A stretch of 64,000 bases of DNA, from contig NZ_CM001368.1 of NCBI RefSeq assembly GCF_000177215.2, forward strand, positions 248,001 through 312,000. The letters are read 5' to 3'. Shown piece after piece: positions 50,314 through 59,128 of the stretch. The stretch is from Solidesulfovibrio carbinoliphilus subsp. oakridgensis (lineage in GTDB: Bacteria > Desulfobacterota > Desulfovibrionia > Desulfovibrionales > Desulfovibrionaceae). Within the stretch, counting starts at the first letter, position 1; the number at the start of each line of letters is the position of its first letter. Below the pieces are notes generated by a model. That model was not told the DNA's origin and made no database searches. It saw nothing but the letters and a program-made list of their open reading frames with translations. The position numbers and the translations under genes were made by a program.

Positions 50314-51597
50314 ATGCGTCTTTTGACCAAAGTGTCGTGTTCCCTGGTCGTCTGCCTGGCGATGGGCTCGGTTGCCCTGGCCGCCAAACCGGAAGAGGAC
50401 CGTTTCGCCCCGCTCAAGCGTTTCAGCCAGGTCATGGACCTGGTGGAGAACCACTACGTCAAATCCGTCACCCGAAACGAACTGATCGATGGCGCCATCG
50501 TCGGCATGCTCCAGCAGCTCGACCCCCATTCGAGCTTCCTGTCCAAGGAAGAATTCAAGGAGATGCAGGTCAGCACCTCCGGCGAATTCGGCGGCATCGG
50601 CATCGAGATCAGCATGGAAAACGGCCGGCTGACGGTCATTTCCCCCATTGACGACACCCCGGCCGACAAGGCCGGCATCAAGTCCGGCGACGTGATCCTC
50701 GAGATCGAGGGCGAGTCCACCCAGGACATGACCCTCGTCGACGCCGTGCAGAAGATCCGCGGCCCCAAGGGCAAGCCCGTGGCCCTGACCCTCATCCACA
50801 AGGACCAGCAAAAACCCTTCAAGGTCAAGGTGGTGCGCGACACCATCCCGATCATCAGCGTCAAGAGCAACGAAGTGGAGCCCGGCTACCTCTATGTCCG
50901 GCTGACCCGCTTCAACGAAAACACCACCAATGAGCTCAAGCAGGCCATAAGCGACTTCCAGAAGGGCGGCAAAACGCTCAAGGGCGTCATCCTCGACCTG
51001 CGCAACAATCCCGGCGGCCTGCTCGAACAGGCGGTCAGCGTGTCCGACGTCTTTTTGCCCTCCGGCCAGATCGTCTCCATTAAAGGCAAGAGCGCCGACC
51101 AGGAGAAGGTCTTCTCGGCCAAGGGCGACGGGAGCGACGTTTCCGTGCCCATGGCCGTGCTCATCAATGCCGGTTCGGCCTCGGCCTCGGAAATCGTGGC
51201 CGGTGCCCTCAAGGACCACAAGCGGGCCCTGCTCGTCGGGGAAAAGACCTTTGGCAAGGGGTCGGTCCAGACCGTCATCCCGCTTTCCGACGGCTCGGGC
51301 ATCAAGCTGACCACGGCCCTCTACTACACGCCCAACGGCCGCTCCATCCAGGCGGAAGGCATCGAACCCGACTTCATGGTTCCCCTTGAGGACAACGGCG
51401 CCGACGGCGACAAGCTGGCCGCCAACCACCAGTTCCGGGAACGCGACCTGTCCCGCCATCTGGAGAACAAGAAAAAGAAGGCCGAGTCGTCCGACGATCC
51501 CAAGCAGAAGCTGATCGAACAGCTCGCGCGCGACAATCAGCTCAAGCTCGCCCTGGAATTGGTGAAGTATCTCCCCATCAAAAACTACAACCAGTAA
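50314..51597 (+). CDS. ctpA: Carboxy-terminal processing protease CtpA (S41)
   Basis: 427 residues. Signal peptide (SLVVCLAMGSVALA), a PDZ domain (about 85-165; PADKAGIKSGDVILEIEG) and the S41 protease domain. The catalytic serine lies in NAGSASASEIVAGAL and the lysine in GEKTFGKGSVQTVIP. A lysine/glutamate-rich C-terminal extension follows. It degrades or trims periplasmic proteins. GGAGGAA precedes ATG 50314, and the longer frame to 50269 has a poorer start. It sits between the EnvC-like and YibQ-like genes. Confidence 0.93.
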   Translation: MRLLTKVSCSLVVCLAMGSVALAAKPEEDRFAPLKRFSQVMDLVENHYVKSVTRNELIDGAIVGMLQQLDPHSSFLSKEEFKEMQVSTSGEFGGIGIEISMENGRLTVISPIDDTPADKAGIKSGDVILEIEGESTQDMTLVDAVQKIRGPKGKPVALTLIHKDQQKPFKVKVVRDTIPIISVKSNEVEPGYLYVRLTRFNENTTNELKQAISDFQKGGKTLKGVILDLRNNPGGLLEQAVSVSDVFLPSGQIVSIKGKSADQEKVFSAKGDGSDVSVPMAVLINAGSASASEIVAGALKDHKRALLVGEKTFGKGSVQTVIPLSDGSGIKLTTALYYTPNGRSIQAEGIEPDFMVPLEDNGADGDKLAANHQFRERDLSRHLENKKKKAESSDDPKQKLIEQLARDNQLKLALELVKYLPIKNYNQ

Positions 51598-51622
51598 GAC
51601 GCGCCGGGCAAAGACCGCTCCC

Positions 51623-52759
51623 ATGAAACCCGCCAAGGGGCCGGGCAAAGCTCCGGCGCGTGCCAAGGCCGGGGAGAAACGACACATCGTTCTCCCCGGC
51701 AAACCTTTTTACGCGGTCGTGGCCGGGCTGGCCCTGGCCGCGAGCCTCGTCGTCCTGGTCCTGGTGCTCTTCGGCCCGTTTCCGCCGCTGCCGACGGACC
51801 ACCCGTCCCCTGCCGCCAAAGCCGGCGACATCCGGCACCTGGCCGCCGCCGCCTCCAAGCCCCGCCGCCCGGCAGGCGAACATGGCCCGGCCCGGCTCGC
51901 GGAAAGCACCCCCCGTCAGGCCGAACTGCCCTTCGAGGAGCATCTGGCCGGACGGGAAACCCCGCCCCCCAACCCCGCCCCGGCCTCGGAAGTCCGCGTG
52001 GTCATGGAAGCCGCGCCCCCGGCCGGCACGGCCGCTCCCGGACCCGCCGACACCGAACCGGACGCCCATCCCGTGCCCGGAGACGCCGGCAAGGGCCCGC
52101 GCATGGTCGTGGTCATCGACGACATCGGCGACCATCCGGTCATGGCCAGAAACCTCATGGAACTGCCGATCCCCGTCACCCTGGCCATCCTGCCCAACCG
52201 GCCGCGCACCCGGTCCATCGCCGCCCAGGCCGCCGAGCACGGCCTCGAAATCATCCTCCACCAGCCCATGCAGCCCGGCTCCTACCCCCGGGTCAATCCC
52301 GGTCCGGGAGCGCTTTTCCCCGACATGGACGAAAAGCGCATCCAGGCCACCCTCACCGACAACCTTTCCCAGCTGCCCCACGTGGTCGGCATCAACAACC
52401 ACATGGGCTCGGCCTTTACCAGCGACGGCCCGGGCATGGCCGCCGTCATGCCCATCCTCAAGGCCAAGGGCCTCTTTTTCATGGATTCCGTGACCTCGGC
52501 CACCAGCGCCGCCCCCGAAGCCGCCCGTCGGGCCGGCGTGCCGTTCTACCGCCGGGCCGTCTTTCTCGACAACGTCCGCAACACCCGCACCATCCTCGGC
52601 CAACTCAAAACCGCCGAGCGCCACGCCCTCAAGCACGGTCGGGCCATCGCCATCGGACACCCCTACGGCGAGACCTACGAAGCCCTCAAGATCTGGGCCA
52701 AGGAACGCGATCCCCGCATCGCCTTGGTCACCCTCACCGAACTCGGACCCGAATTTTAA
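51623..52759 (+). CDS. Divergent polysaccharide deacetylase (YibQ-like)
   Basis: 378 residues. A membrane anchor (VVAGLALAASLVVLVLVLFG) is followed by a Pro-rich linker of about 110 residues and a divergent deacetylase domain. MVVVIDDIGDHPVMAR begins the fold, then IILHQPMQP, GINNHMGSAFTSDG and IGHPYGETYEAL. These keep the aspartate and histidine positions of the family. The product is periplasmic, tethered to the inner membrane. In enteric bacteria yibQ follows envC, the same order as here with ctpA between. It ends in a dispersed repeat. Confidence 0.9.
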   Translation: MKPAKGPGKAPARAKAGEKRHIVLPGKPFYAVVAGLALAASLVVLVLVLFGPFPPLPTDHPSPAAKAGDIRHLAAAASKPRRPAGEHGPARLAESTPRQAELPFEEHLAGRETPPPNPAPASEVRVVMEAAPPAGTAAPGPADTEPDAHPVPGDAGKGPRMVVVIDDIGDHPVMARNLMELPIPVTLAILPNRPRTRSIAAQAAEHGLEIILHQPMQPGSYPRVNPGPGALFPDMDEKRIQATLTDNLSQLPHVVGINNHMGSAFTSDGPGMAAVMPILKAKGLFFMDSVTSATSAAPEAARRAGVPFYRRAVFLDNVRNTRTILGQLKTAERHALKHGRAIAIGHPYGETYEALKIWAKERDPRIALVTLTELGPEF

Positions 52760-52790
52760 GACGTCGCCGGGATGCGGGAGGCAAGCGTAC

Positions 52791-52923
52791 GATGCCTCCC
52801 ACCCGCGTCCCCATCCTCCTTTCTGAGGTCCTGGGGGATTATCCCCCGGTGGGGCCCAGGGGCAACGCCCCTGGCGGAGAGGTCGGGAGAGAGGCCAAGC
52901 CTCGCCCGGCCGCCGGAGGCATC
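52791..52923. repeat. Intergenic palindromic repeat, copy 6 (133-bp unit)
   Basis: The left end is shortened to GATGCCTCC and the right end CGGCCGCCGGAGGCATC is intact. Inside are CTGGGGGATTATCCCCCGG and a CCAGGGGC/GCCCCTGG hairpin. It fills the junction between the convergent deacetylase and nuoN genes, ending 13 nt before the nuoN stop. Confidence 0.7.
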
Positions 52924-52935
52924 GTATCTTTTCCC

Positions 52936-54327
52936 CTATTGCCCGCCGACGAGCTTCCCGATGGCGGCCAGCAACGGGCCGGGGAAGAGGCCGAGGGCCA
53001 GGACCCCGACCGAGACGGCCCACAGGGCCAGGCTGGCGGCCGGTCCGGCCGGGGCCGGGACGACGGGGTAGGCTTCGACGCCCTCGCGCATGTAGAGGGT
53101 GGCGACGACGCGCAGGGCGTAGAAGATGCCGATGACGGCCATGAGGATGCCGAAGACGGCAAGCCCGGTGTAGCCGGCCCGCAGGGCCGCGCCAAAGACC
53201 AGGAATTTGCCGATGAAGCCGGCCGTCGGCGGCAGGCCGGCCAGGGACAGCAGGCAGAGGGCGAGGGCCCCGGCCCGCCAGGGATGGACGTAGCCGAGTC
53301 CCCGGTAGGAGCTGACGGCATCGCGGTCATGGGCCTCGCCGGAGAGGGCGCCGAGGGCCCCGAAGGCGCCGAGGTCCATGAGGGCGTAGGCGGCGAGGTA
53401 AAAAAGCGCGGCCTCGCCGCCGCCGTCGTTGACGGCCAGGGCGGCCATGGCGATGTAGCCCATCTGGCCGATGGAGGAGAAGGCCAGCAGGCGCTTGAGG
53501 CTTTTCTGGCGCAGGGCCCCGATGTTGCCGACGGCCATGGTCAGGCCCGAGGCGATGACCAGGACGGGCGCCAGCACGGCCATGGCTTCGGGCGCGGCAT
53601 CGGCGCACAGGTGGAGCAGGGCGGCGGCGGTGGCGGCCTTGGACCCGGTGGACAGGAAGGCGGCCACCGGGGCGGGCGCGCCCTGGTAGGCGTCCGGGGT
53701 CCAGAGGTGGACCGGGGCCAGGGACAGCTTGAAGCCGATGCCGACCAGGGCGAGGCCGAGGCCGGCGGCCACCAGCGGCGATGCGGCGGCCAGGGAATCG
53801 GTGATCTCAAGGGTGCCGCTGCCGGCGTAGATGAGGCTTATGCCAAAAGCCAGGGCGGCCAGGGCCATGGCTCCGGGCAGGAAGTACTTGAGCGCGGCCT
53901 CGGCCCCGAGCCCGTCGGCGGTGCGGGAGGCGACCAGGGCGTAGAGGCAAAGCGAAGCCAGTTCGAGGCCAAGGAGCAGCAGCAGCCAGTTGGTGGCTTC
54001 GGCCAGAAGCAGCATGCCAAGGGCGGACCACAGGACCAGGCCGTAGAGGGAGTCGCCGGCGAAGCCGCGCCGGTCGGCGTAGCGGGCCAGCTGGCCGAGG
54101 GTGGCCAGGGTGATGGCGCTTAAAAGCCCGGCGAAAAACCGGGTCATGCCGCTGGCGGGCAGTCCCGGCCAAAAGGCCCACAGGCCGGGGACCAGGGCGA
54201 AGACGGCGGCGATGGCGGGCATGAGCCCGCGCGGCGGCACCGGCCGGACCATGGCCGCGACCAGGACGGCCAGACCGCCAAGGGCCAGGGCCAGATGCGG
54301 CAGGAGTTCAGCAAGGGTCGGGGTCAT
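52936..54327 (-). CDS. nuoN: NADH-quinone oxidoreductase subunit N
   Basis: 463 residues, almost entirely hydrophobic, with about 14 membrane segments of the Mrp-antiporter type. ALKYFLPGAMALAALAFGIS, LSLAPVHLWTPDAYQGAPAP and LLAFSSIGQMGYIAMAAL are the diagnostic segments, including the lysine in transmembrane helices used for proton transfer. Inner-membrane proton-pumping subunit of complex I and the last gene of the operon. The stop lies 13 nt from a dispersed repeat. Confidence 0.94.
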   Translation of the reverse strand: MTPTLAELLPHLALALGGLAVLVAAMVRPVPPRGLMPAIAAVFALVPGLWAFWPGLPASGMTRFFAGLLSAITLATLGQLARYADRRGFAGDSLYGLVLWSALGMLLLAEATNWLLLLLGLELASLCLYALVASRTADGLGAEAALKYFLPGAMALAALAFGISLIYAGSGTLEITDSLAAASPLVAAGLGLALVGIGFKLSLAPVHLWTPDAYQGAPAPVAAFLSTGSKAATAAALLHLCADAAPEAMAVLAPVLVIASGLTMAVGNIGALRQKSLKRLLAFSSIGQMGYIAMAALAVNDGGGEAALFYLAAYALMDLGAFGALGALSGEAHDRDAVSSYRGLGYVHPWRAGALALCLLSLAGLPPTAGFIGKFLVFGAALRAGYTGLAVFGILMAVIGIFYALRVVATLYMREGVEAYPVVPAPAGPAASLALWAVSVGVLALGLFPGPLLAAIGKLVGGQ

Positions 54328-54342
54328 GGGCGTTCCTCATGG

Positions 54343-55839
54343 TCAAAAGCCGGGTCCCGAAAGGGCCGGCCAGACGTGGCCGGCGATCAGGTCCAGGGGG
54401 CCGGACACGAGCGACAGGACGGGGCCCGGGAAAAGCCCGAGCCAGAGCATGGCCAGGACCAGGGAAACCAAGAGCGTGGTCTCGCGGGCGTCGAGGTCCG
54501 GAAAAAGGGCCGACGACTGGGCCGGACCGAACAGCACGTCCCGGGCCAGACGGAGCAGGTAGGCCAGCGTCACGGCCATGCCGGCCACGGCGAAAAGGCC
54601 GGCCGCGAGATGGGCCTTGAAAAGGCCGAACACGATCATGGCCTCGCCGACAAACCCCGAGAGCCCGGGCAGGGCGGCCGCGGCCAGGACGCAGCAGAGA
54701 AAGGCCGCGCCAAAGGCCGGGGCCCGGTTCCAGAGCCCGCCCAAGACCTCGAAGCGGCGGCTGCCGAGACGTTCCCCGATCATGCCGGCCAGGGCGAAAA
54801 GGCCGCCCGAGGTCAGGGCGTGGCTGACCATCAAAAGGACCGCCCCGCCGAGGGCCAGCCGGCTGCCGGACACGATGGCGACCACTACGAGCCCCATGTG
54901 GCCGATGCTCGAATAGGCGACCAGCCGTTTCACGTCCTCCTGGGCCAGGGCCACGGCCGAGGCGTAGAAGAGCCCGGCCAGGCCGAGGAAGGTCAGGAGC
55001 GGGGCGAAGGCCAGGGCCGCTTCCGGGAAAAGGGGCAGGGCGAAGCGGATCAGCGCATAGCCGCCGGTTTTAAGGAGCAGGCCGGCCAGGATCAGGCTGC
55101 CGGCCGTCGGGGCCTCGGTGTGGGCGTCCGGCAGCCACATGTGGACCGGCACCAGCGGGATCTTGATGGCAAAGGACAGGACAAAGGCGGCGAAGAGCCA
55201 GCGGCCGGTGGTCACGGGCAGGGGCAGGCGCGTGAGGTCGAAAAGGGCGAAGGTCGGACCGTTCGGGCCGTCGGCGGCGTAGATCCCCAGGGCGATGACG
55301 GCCAGGAACATGAGCAGGCCGCCCACGGCGGAAAAAAGGAAGAACTTGATGGCTACCCGCATCCGGTCGCCGTGGCCGAAGACGCCGATCAGGAAAAAGA
55401 CCGGCACGAGCTGGGCTTCCCAGAAAAGGGCGAAGAGAAAGAGGTCGGTGGCCAGAAACACGCCCTGGACCGTGGCCAGGGAGCAGAGGATGAGCGCGTG
55501 GTAGAGGGCCGGGCGCCGGGTGTCGTCGTGGCGCGAGGCGGCCATGCAGCACAGGCCGATACAGGCGGTCAGGACCACGAAGACGAGGCTCAGGCCGTCG
55601 CAGGTCAGCGTGTAGCGGATGCCGAGCTCCGGTATCCAGGCCGCGTCCTCGACCACGGGCAGGTCGGGCCGGCCGGCGGCGAAAAGAAGGACCACCAGGA
55701 CGGAGAGCATAAGCTCCATGCCGGCGGCGGCCAAGGCGAAACGGCGGCAGGCGGCAACGGAACCTCGGAAAAGGGGCATGAGCATGGCCGCCGCCAGGGG
55801 CCAGAAAACGAGAAATGTCAGCCAGGGCAATTGCCGCAT
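54343..55839 (-). CDS. nuoM: NADH-quinone oxidoreductase subunit M
   Basis: 498 residues with about 14 membrane segments. LFALFWEAQLVPVFFLIGVF, KIPLVPVHMWLPDAHTEAPT and KRLVAYSSIGHMGLVVVAI are characteristic. Antiporter-like proton channel of complex I. ATG 55839 has GGAG upstream; the long frame to 56097 is a shadow of nuoL. The gene overlaps neither neighbour but follows nuoL with its start codon 16 nt beyond the nuoL stop. Confidence 0.94.
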   Translation of the reverse strand: MRQLPWLTFLVFWPLAAAMLMPLFRGSVAACRRFALAAAGMELMLSVLVVLLFAAGRPDLPVVEDAAWIPELGIRYTLTCDGLSLVFVVLTACIGLCCMAASRHDDTRRPALYHALILCSLATVQGVFLATDLFLFALFWEAQLVPVFFLIGVFGHGDRMRVAIKFFLFSAVGGLLMFLAVIALGIYAADGPNGPTFALFDLTRLPLPVTTGRWLFAAFVLSFAIKIPLVPVHMWLPDAHTEAPTAGSLILAGLLLKTGGYALIRFALPLFPEAALAFAPLLTFLGLAGLFYASAVALAQEDVKRLVAYSSIGHMGLVVVAIVSGSRLALGGAVLLMVSHALTSGGLFALAGMIGERLGSRRFEVLGGLWNRAPAFGAAFLCCVLAAAALPGLSGFVGEAMIVFGLFKAHLAAGLFAVAGMAVTLAYLLRLARDVLFGPAQSSALFPDLDARETTLLVSLVLAMLWLGLFPGPVLSLVSGPLDLIAGHVWPALSGPGF

Positions 55840-55855
55840 GATCGCTCCGGTTTCT

Positions 55856-57721
55856 TCAGGTCGAGCGGACCGCGAGCCAGACGAGCACAGCGGCGGCCGC
55901 GGCAAACAGGGTGACGAGGGAGGCGGCGATCCGGCCGCCGCCGGCCCGGCGCAGGCTGTCGGACAGGCCGGAGAGGCCAAGGGCCGTTCCCATGGCCGCG
56001 CCGTCGAGGACGTCTTCGTCGACGCCGCGCCAGAGAAAGGCCGAGAGCCGGAAATAGGGCCGGGCCAGGAAACGGCGGTAGAGCATGTCGAGGCCAAGGC
56101 CGGCCGTCAGCCAGCCGGCCGGGGCGCCGGCCACCTGCCTGGCCGGCCGGTAGACGAGCCAGGCCACGAGCAGGCCGGCCAGGGCGATGACGGCGTCGAG
56201 GAGCCCGATCATGGGCTCCACCTGTTCGACTTCCATGGGCACCGGGGTGGCGGTGCCGGCCAGGTAGGCGTCGAGCCAGGGACGCATGTGCATGAATTCC
56301 GGCGGGTTCACAAAGCCGTAGGCCAGGGCCAGCACGGCCAGGGGCCACAGCGGCCGCTCCATCTTGGCCAGGGCCGGATCCGAGGCCAGGGGGGCCGGCT
56401 CGGCCGGATTGGCGAAAAAGGCCACGAAGAGCAGGCGGAAGACGTAGACGGCGGTCAGCAAGGCGGCGGCCGCGCCGAGCAGGAAGACCAGGAAAAAGGG
56501 CGAACCGGGGTGGGCCAGGGTGTCGGCCAGGATCCGGCCCTTGCTGAACCAGCCCGAGGTCGGGGGCAGGGCGGCCAGGGCGGCCGCGCCGCAGGCGAAA
56601 AGGACGAAGAGGCCGGGCATCTTGCGGCGAAGGGCCGCGCCCATGCGGAAGATGTCGTGCTCCTCGTGGCAGGCCTGGATCATGATGCCGGCGCACATGA
56701 AAAGGAGCGACTTGAAAAAGGCGTGGGTCTGCAGGTGGAAAAGCGCCCCGGCCACGTCGCCGCAACCGGCGGCCACGAACATGTAGCCGACCTGGCTTAT
56801 GGTCGAATAGGCCAGGATGCGTTTGACGTCGCGCTGCCCCAGGGCGCAGGCCGCGCCGTAAAGGGCCGTTGCCGCGCCGAGGACGGCGGCCGTGGCGCCG
56901 ACGGACGGGGCGTAGGCCAGAAGCGGCTCCAGGCGCATGAGGAGGTAGACGCCGGCCGTCACCATGGTGGCGGCGTGAATGAGCGCCGAGACCGGGGTGG
57001 GGCCGGCCATGGCGTCCGGCAGCCAGGCCGAGAGCGGCAGCTGGGCCGACTTGCCACAGGCGGCGAAGAGAAAGCCGAAGCCGATGGCCGCAGCCATGCC
57101 CGGGGACAGACTCTCGGCTTTGGCTGCGAGGTCGGTGATGGAGGCGTGGCCGAACAGGGCGATGACCAGGGCCAGGGCGGCCACGTAGCCCAGATCGCCG
57201 ACCCGGGTCATGAGAAAGGCCTTGCGCCCGGCGTCGACGTTTCCCAGCTCTTCGTGCCAGAAGCCGATGAGCGCAAACGAGCAAAAGCCCACGCCCTCCC
57301 AGCCCAGGAAGAGAAAGACCAGATCGTCGGCCAGGGCAATGACCAGCATGAAAAAGACGAAGAGGTTCAAATAACAGAAATAGCGCGAATAGGACTTGTC
57401 CTCGCGCATGTAGAGGGCGGAATAGAGGTGGATGAGCAGGGCCACGAAGGTGACGGTGACGGCCATGATGCCGGCCACCCGGTCGTAGAGGAGCGAGAAG
57501 GCGGCCGAGAAGCCGTCGAAGCCGAACCAGGACCCGAAAGAGACGTGCTCGGGCGCGACGCCGAGATTCCAGACGGCCAGGGCGGCGGCCGCGAACGAGC
57601 CGGCCACGGCCAGGGCGGCCAACAGTCCCGAGGCCCGGCGGCCGACGGCCAGTCCCCAGCCGGCCTGGAACACCGCCCCGGCCAGGGGGAAAAGGAGCAT
57701 GGTGGCAAGCAGTGCGGCCAT
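55856..57721 (-). CDS. nuoL: NADH-quinone oxidoreductase subunit L
   Basis: 621 residues. Antiporter-like core with LVFLFLGWEGVGFCSFALIG, PLSAWLPDAMAGPTPVSALI and KRILAYSTISQVGYMFVAAG, followed by the C-terminal amphipathic helix region that runs along the membrane arm. Distal proton pump of complex I. Starts directly at the nuoK stop (one base shared). Confidence 0.95.
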   Translation of the reverse strand: MAALLATMLLFPLAGAVFQAGWGLAVGRRASGLLAALAVAGSFAAAALAVWNLGVAPEHVSFGSWFGFDGFSAAFSLLYDRVAGIMAVTVTFVALLIHLYSALYMREDKSYSRYFCYLNLFVFFMLVIALADDLVFLFLGWEGVGFCSFALIGFWHEELGNVDAGRKAFLMTRVGDLGYVAALALVIALFGHASITDLAAKAESLSPGMAAAIGFGFLFAACGKSAQLPLSAWLPDAMAGPTPVSALIHAATMVTAGVYLLMRLEPLLAYAPSVGATAAVLGAATALYGAACALGQRDVKRILAYSTISQVGYMFVAAGCGDVAGALFHLQTHAFFKSLLFMCAGIMIQACHEEHDIFRMGAALRRKMPGLFVLFACGAAALAALPPTSGWFSKGRILADTLAHPGSPFFLVFLLGAAAALLTAVYVFRLLFVAFFANPAEPAPLASDPALAKMERPLWPLAVLALAYGFVNPPEFMHMRPWLDAYLAGTATPVPMEVEQVEPMIGLLDAVIALAGLLVAWLVYRPARQVAGAPAGWLTAGLGLDMLYRRFLARPYFRLSAFLWRGVDEDVLDGAAMGTALGLSGLSDSLRRAGGGRIAASLVTLFAAAAAVLVWLAVRST

Positions 57722-58029
57722 TATTCCCCCGAGAGCCGGTTGTAGCTTTCTACGTCCGCCGTGCCGCCGGAGCGCCGGCCGTGGACGAGAAGCGCCAGGC
57801 CCAGGCCCACCTCGGCCGCGGCCACGCCCATGATGATGATGACCGCAGCCTGGCCGTCGAGGTTGCCCCAGGCCAGGGCCGCGCCGACGAAAGCGATGCA
57901 GGCGGCGGTCAGCATGAATTCCACCCCGACCAGGATCATGAGGATCTGCCGCCGGGCCGCGGCGCAGACCGCGCCGACGACAAAGAGGGCGGCGGCCACG
58001 GCCAGGACATGGGATAGGGGCACGTTCAT
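57721..58029 (-). CDS. nuoK: NADH-quinone oxidoreductase subunit K
   Basis: 102 residues with three membrane helices. The helix ILMILVGVEFMLTAACIAFV carries the conserved glutamate of the proton path, and a second glutamate lies in GVAAAEVGLGLALLVH. ATG 58029 overlaps the nuoJ stop by 4 nt (ATGA), so the two are translationally coupled. The much longer frame to 58917 is a shadow of nuoI and nuoJ. Confidence 0.95.
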   Translation of the reverse strand: MNVPLSHVLAVAAALFVVGAVCAAARRQILMILVGVEFMLTAACIAFVGAALAWGNLDGQAAVIIIMGVAAAEVGLGLALLVHGRRSGGTADVESYNRLSGE

Positions 58030-58544
58030 GCGGCGTGGCCTCCGGTTGTCCGGGCCTTGGGGGCCCGGCCGAAAAGAAGGGCCGCGGCCAGGGCGGCGAA
58101 AAGGAGCAGGGAGACGACCTCCACGGCCAGCCAGTAGGCGTCGAAAAGGACCGTGCCGACGGCCGCCGGGGAGGCGATGGCCGCGGGCAGCATGGTCCGG
58201 CCGGCCGGATCGGCCCCGATCAGGGCGAAAAGGGCGACCAGGCTGGCGGCGGCCAGGACCCCCGGCACCACCAGCCGGCCGGCCCTGACCGGGCCGGTGC
58301 CGGCCGACAGGCCAAGGAGCATGATGATGAAGAGAAAAAGCACCATGATGGCGCCGGCGTAGACCACCACTTCGAGGACGCCCGGCAGCGGCGCGCCAAG
58401 GACCACGAACATCCCGGCCGCGGCCAGGAAGGTGATGACCGCGCAGCACACGGCGTGCATGGGGTTTCGCCGGGTGGCGGTCAGGACGGCCGCGCCGAGG
58501 AGCACGGCGGCAAGGAGATAAAAGAGGGCGCCAAGGGCTGTCAT
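58026..58544 (-). CDS. nuoJ: NADH-quinone oxidoreductase subunit J
   Basis: 172 residues with five membrane helices. PMHAVCCAVITFLAAAGMFV and VLEVVVYAGAIMVLFLFIIM are the conserved segments; the latter holds the pi-bulge helix that gates the proton path. Membrane subunit of complex I. Located between nuoI and nuoK as in the standard order. Confidence 0.94.
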   Translation of the reverse strand: MTALGALFYLLAAVLLGAAVLTATRRNPMHAVCCAVITFLAAAGMFVVLGAPLPGVLEVVVYAGAIMVLFLFIIMLLGLSAGTGPVRAGRLVVPGVLAAASLVALFALIGADPAGRTMLPAAIASPAAVGTVLFDAYWLAVEVVSLLLFAALAAALLFGRAPKARTTGGHAA

Positions 58545-58553
58545 GGTCGTGTC

Positions 58554-59117
58554 CTAGGGAAGAATGCTTTTGACGTCCACGGGCTCGTCCTCGCCGATAT
58601 GTTCGCCCTTGGGGCCGCCGGCCGTCACCCCGGCGTGGGCGTAGAAATCGTAGGCCGGGTCCTTGCCGCCGTGGCTGACGAGCAGGTCTTCCTTTTCGTA
58701 GACGAAGTCCGCGATGGCGTCCTTGGAAAAGGCGAATTCGGGCGTCAGCTGGATGGCCAAGGTCGGGCAGGCCTCCTCGCATAGGCCGCAGTAGATGCAG
58801 CGGGCGAAATTGATGCGAAACCAGGCGGCCTGCCTCCGGCCGTCCGGCCCTTCCTCGGACTGCATGGAGATGCAGTTGACCGGGCAGACGCCGGAGCAGA
58901 GGTAGCAGGCCACGCACCGCTCCCGGCCGTCGGGCGAGCGGGTGAGGATGATGCGGCCGCGCGTCCGGGCGGGCAGGGGGCGCTTGTATTCCGGGTACTG
59001 CTCGGTGACGGGCTTTCGGAACAGGTGGGTAAGCGTCGCGGCGTAGGAGCCGGCCAGTCCGGCCACGCCGTCCAGGACCTCGCGCACGAGGCCCGGTTTG
59101 TTGCGTTCGTCTTCCAT
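58554..59117 (-). CDS. nuoI: NADH-quinone oxidoreductase subunit I
   Basis: 187 residues with two complete [4Fe-4S] motifs: CVACYLCSGVCPVNC and CIYCGLCEEACPTLAI. These hold clusters N6a and N6b, which pass electrons toward the quinone site. The C-terminal 60 residues (KEDLLVSHGGKDPAYDFYAH, ending KSILP) are longer than in the E. coli protein. Peripheral-arm subunit. Confidence 0.95.
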   Translation of the reverse strand: MEDERNKPGLVREVLDGVAGLAGSYAATLTHLFRKPVTEQYPEYKRPLPARTRGRIILTRSPDGRERCVACYLCSGVCPVNCISMQSEEGPDGRRQAAWFRINFARCIYCGLCEEACPTLAIQLTPEFAFSKDAIADFVYEKEDLLVSHGGKDPAYDFYAHAGVTAGGPKGEHIGEDEPVDVKSILP

Positions 59118-59128
59118 GGCGGCTCTCT

